Source: Pseudomonadota bacterium
Lineage (GTDB): Bacteria > Pseudomonadota > Gammaproteobacteria > Steroidobacterales > Steroidobacteraceae
Reading direction: 5' to 3'
NCBI GenBank assembly: GCA_021820785.1
Contig: JAKADE010000208.1
Location: forward strand, 1-5,606
DNA length: 5,606 bases
Below are positions 5,259 through 5,606 of the stretch, piece by piece; the stretch's first letter is position 1, and every line of letters starts with the position of its first letter. The notes under the pieces are model-generated. The model was given only the letters and a program-made list of their open reading frames with translations. It was not told the origin of the DNA and made no database searches. The translations under genes were made by a program, and so were the position numbers.

Positions 5259-5606
5259 TCCCGCGCCGCGCCGTTCTGCGGATCGAACAGTTCGGCCTTG
5301 AGCCGAAAGGCCGCCGAAATATCCTCATCGCCGTGACCGCGGGCGATCAGCTCGGCGTACTCGCCGAGCATGCGCTCGACCACCGGCAGCGAGACGCCGA
5401 AGCGCGCAGCCATGTCGCGGCAGATGGTCAGATCCTTCGCGTGCAGCCGCACGCGAAAGCCTGCCGGATAGGTGCCGCGCACCATGTTCGGCGCACGGTG
5501 CACGAAGTACCAACTCGAGCCGGCGCCCTTGCCGAGGGTGTCGATGAGCTTCTCGAGCGGCAGACCCTGGGCACGCGCGAACGCCATGGCCTCCGCGACC
5601 GCATCG
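5255..5606 (-). CDS. 3-hydroxyisobutyrate dehydrogenase-family NAD(P) oxidoreductase, C-terminal part only
   Basis: The frame is open to the right edge (DAVAEAMAFARAQGLP...), so the gene begins outside the window. The Met at 5587 is internal, not a start. 117 codons plus stop are present out of a usual family length of about 290-300. The visible part is the all-helical C-terminal domain of beta-hydroxyacid dehydrogenases (HIBADH, tartronate semialdehyde reductase GarR/GlxR and relatives): AxAxGLPLEKLIDTLGKGAGSSW, then RAPNMVRGTYPAGFRVRLHAKDLTICRDMAARFGVSLP with the conserved KD pair, and GHGDEDISAAFRL near the end. The Rossmann NAD(P)-binding domain and the catalytic Lys motif lie outside, so substrate and cofactor cannot be assigned. 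A short charged tail (KAELFDPQNGAARD) follows the usual end. It converges with maiA across a 19-bp gap. Confidence 0.85.
   Translation of the reverse strand, partial: DAVAEAMAFARAQGLPLEKLIDTLGKGAGSSWYFVHRAPNMVRGTYPAGFRVRLHAKDLTICRDMAARFGVSLPVVERMLGEYAELIARGHGDEDISAAFRLKAELFDPQNGAARD

Noticed and set aside
4483..5328. N-terminal extension of the thioesterase to 427 aa
   Set aside because: The extension is antisense to maiA and has no family match. The ATG at 4482 gives the normal YdiI length.
1..5606. A catabolic island joining gabD, the thioesterase, maiA and the dehydrogenase
   Set aside because: The genes are in three opposing transcription units interrupted by housekeeping genes, with no shared pathway intermediate and no compositional break.

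Overview
The window is ordinary chromosomal DNA from a high-GC proteobacterium. A gammaproteobacterium is most likely, because the PolA, GabD, YdiI-type thioesterase and LptM homologues all align closely with the E. coli proteins. G+C is high and looks even across all genes, with strong G/C preference at third codon positions. There is no visible compositional break, mobile element, RNA gene, CRISPR array or phage gene. The family or genus cannot be fixed from the sequence alone.

Layout, left to right: the C-terminal two thirds of a succinate-semialdehyde dehydrogenase (gabD, + strand, cut by the left edge). Then a three-gene minus-strand group, read right to left: a hotdog-fold acyl-CoA thioesterase, the small lipoprotein LptM, and DNA polymerase I (polA). 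Then a zeta-class glutathione transferase, maleylacetoacetate/maleylpyruvate isomerase (maiA, + strand), divergent from the thioesterase. Last, the C-terminal part of a 3-hydroxyisobutyrate-dehydrogenase-family oxidoreductase (minus strand, cut by the right edge). Genes are tightly packed. Gaps are 18 bp (gabD/polA, convergent), 53 bp (polA/lptM), 7 bp (lptM/thioesterase), 117 bp (thioesterase/maiA, divergent) and 19 bp (maiA/oxidoreductase, convergent). No gene-free stretch reaches 300 bp.

Functionally this is a mix of housekeeping genes (replication/repair polymerase, outer-membrane LPS translocon maturation factor) and general catabolic genes (semialdehyde oxidation, ring-cleavage product isomerisation, acyl-CoA hydrolysis, hydroxyacid oxidation). 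The catabolic genes face different ways and do not form one operon, so no joint pathway should be read from them.

I do not see a previously undescribed system. The most interesting signals are non-coding. Two minus-strand genes (polA and the thioesterase) lack a Shine-Dalgarno sequence and carry a -10-like hexamer 5-8 nt before the ATG, each with a perfect GC-rich inverted repeat just upstream. This suggests leaderless transcription. Other points are the gene context and double-cysteine lipobox of lptM, an Ile at a cofactor-determining position of GabD, and a hairpin whose outer ends are the two convergent stop codons of gabD and polA.
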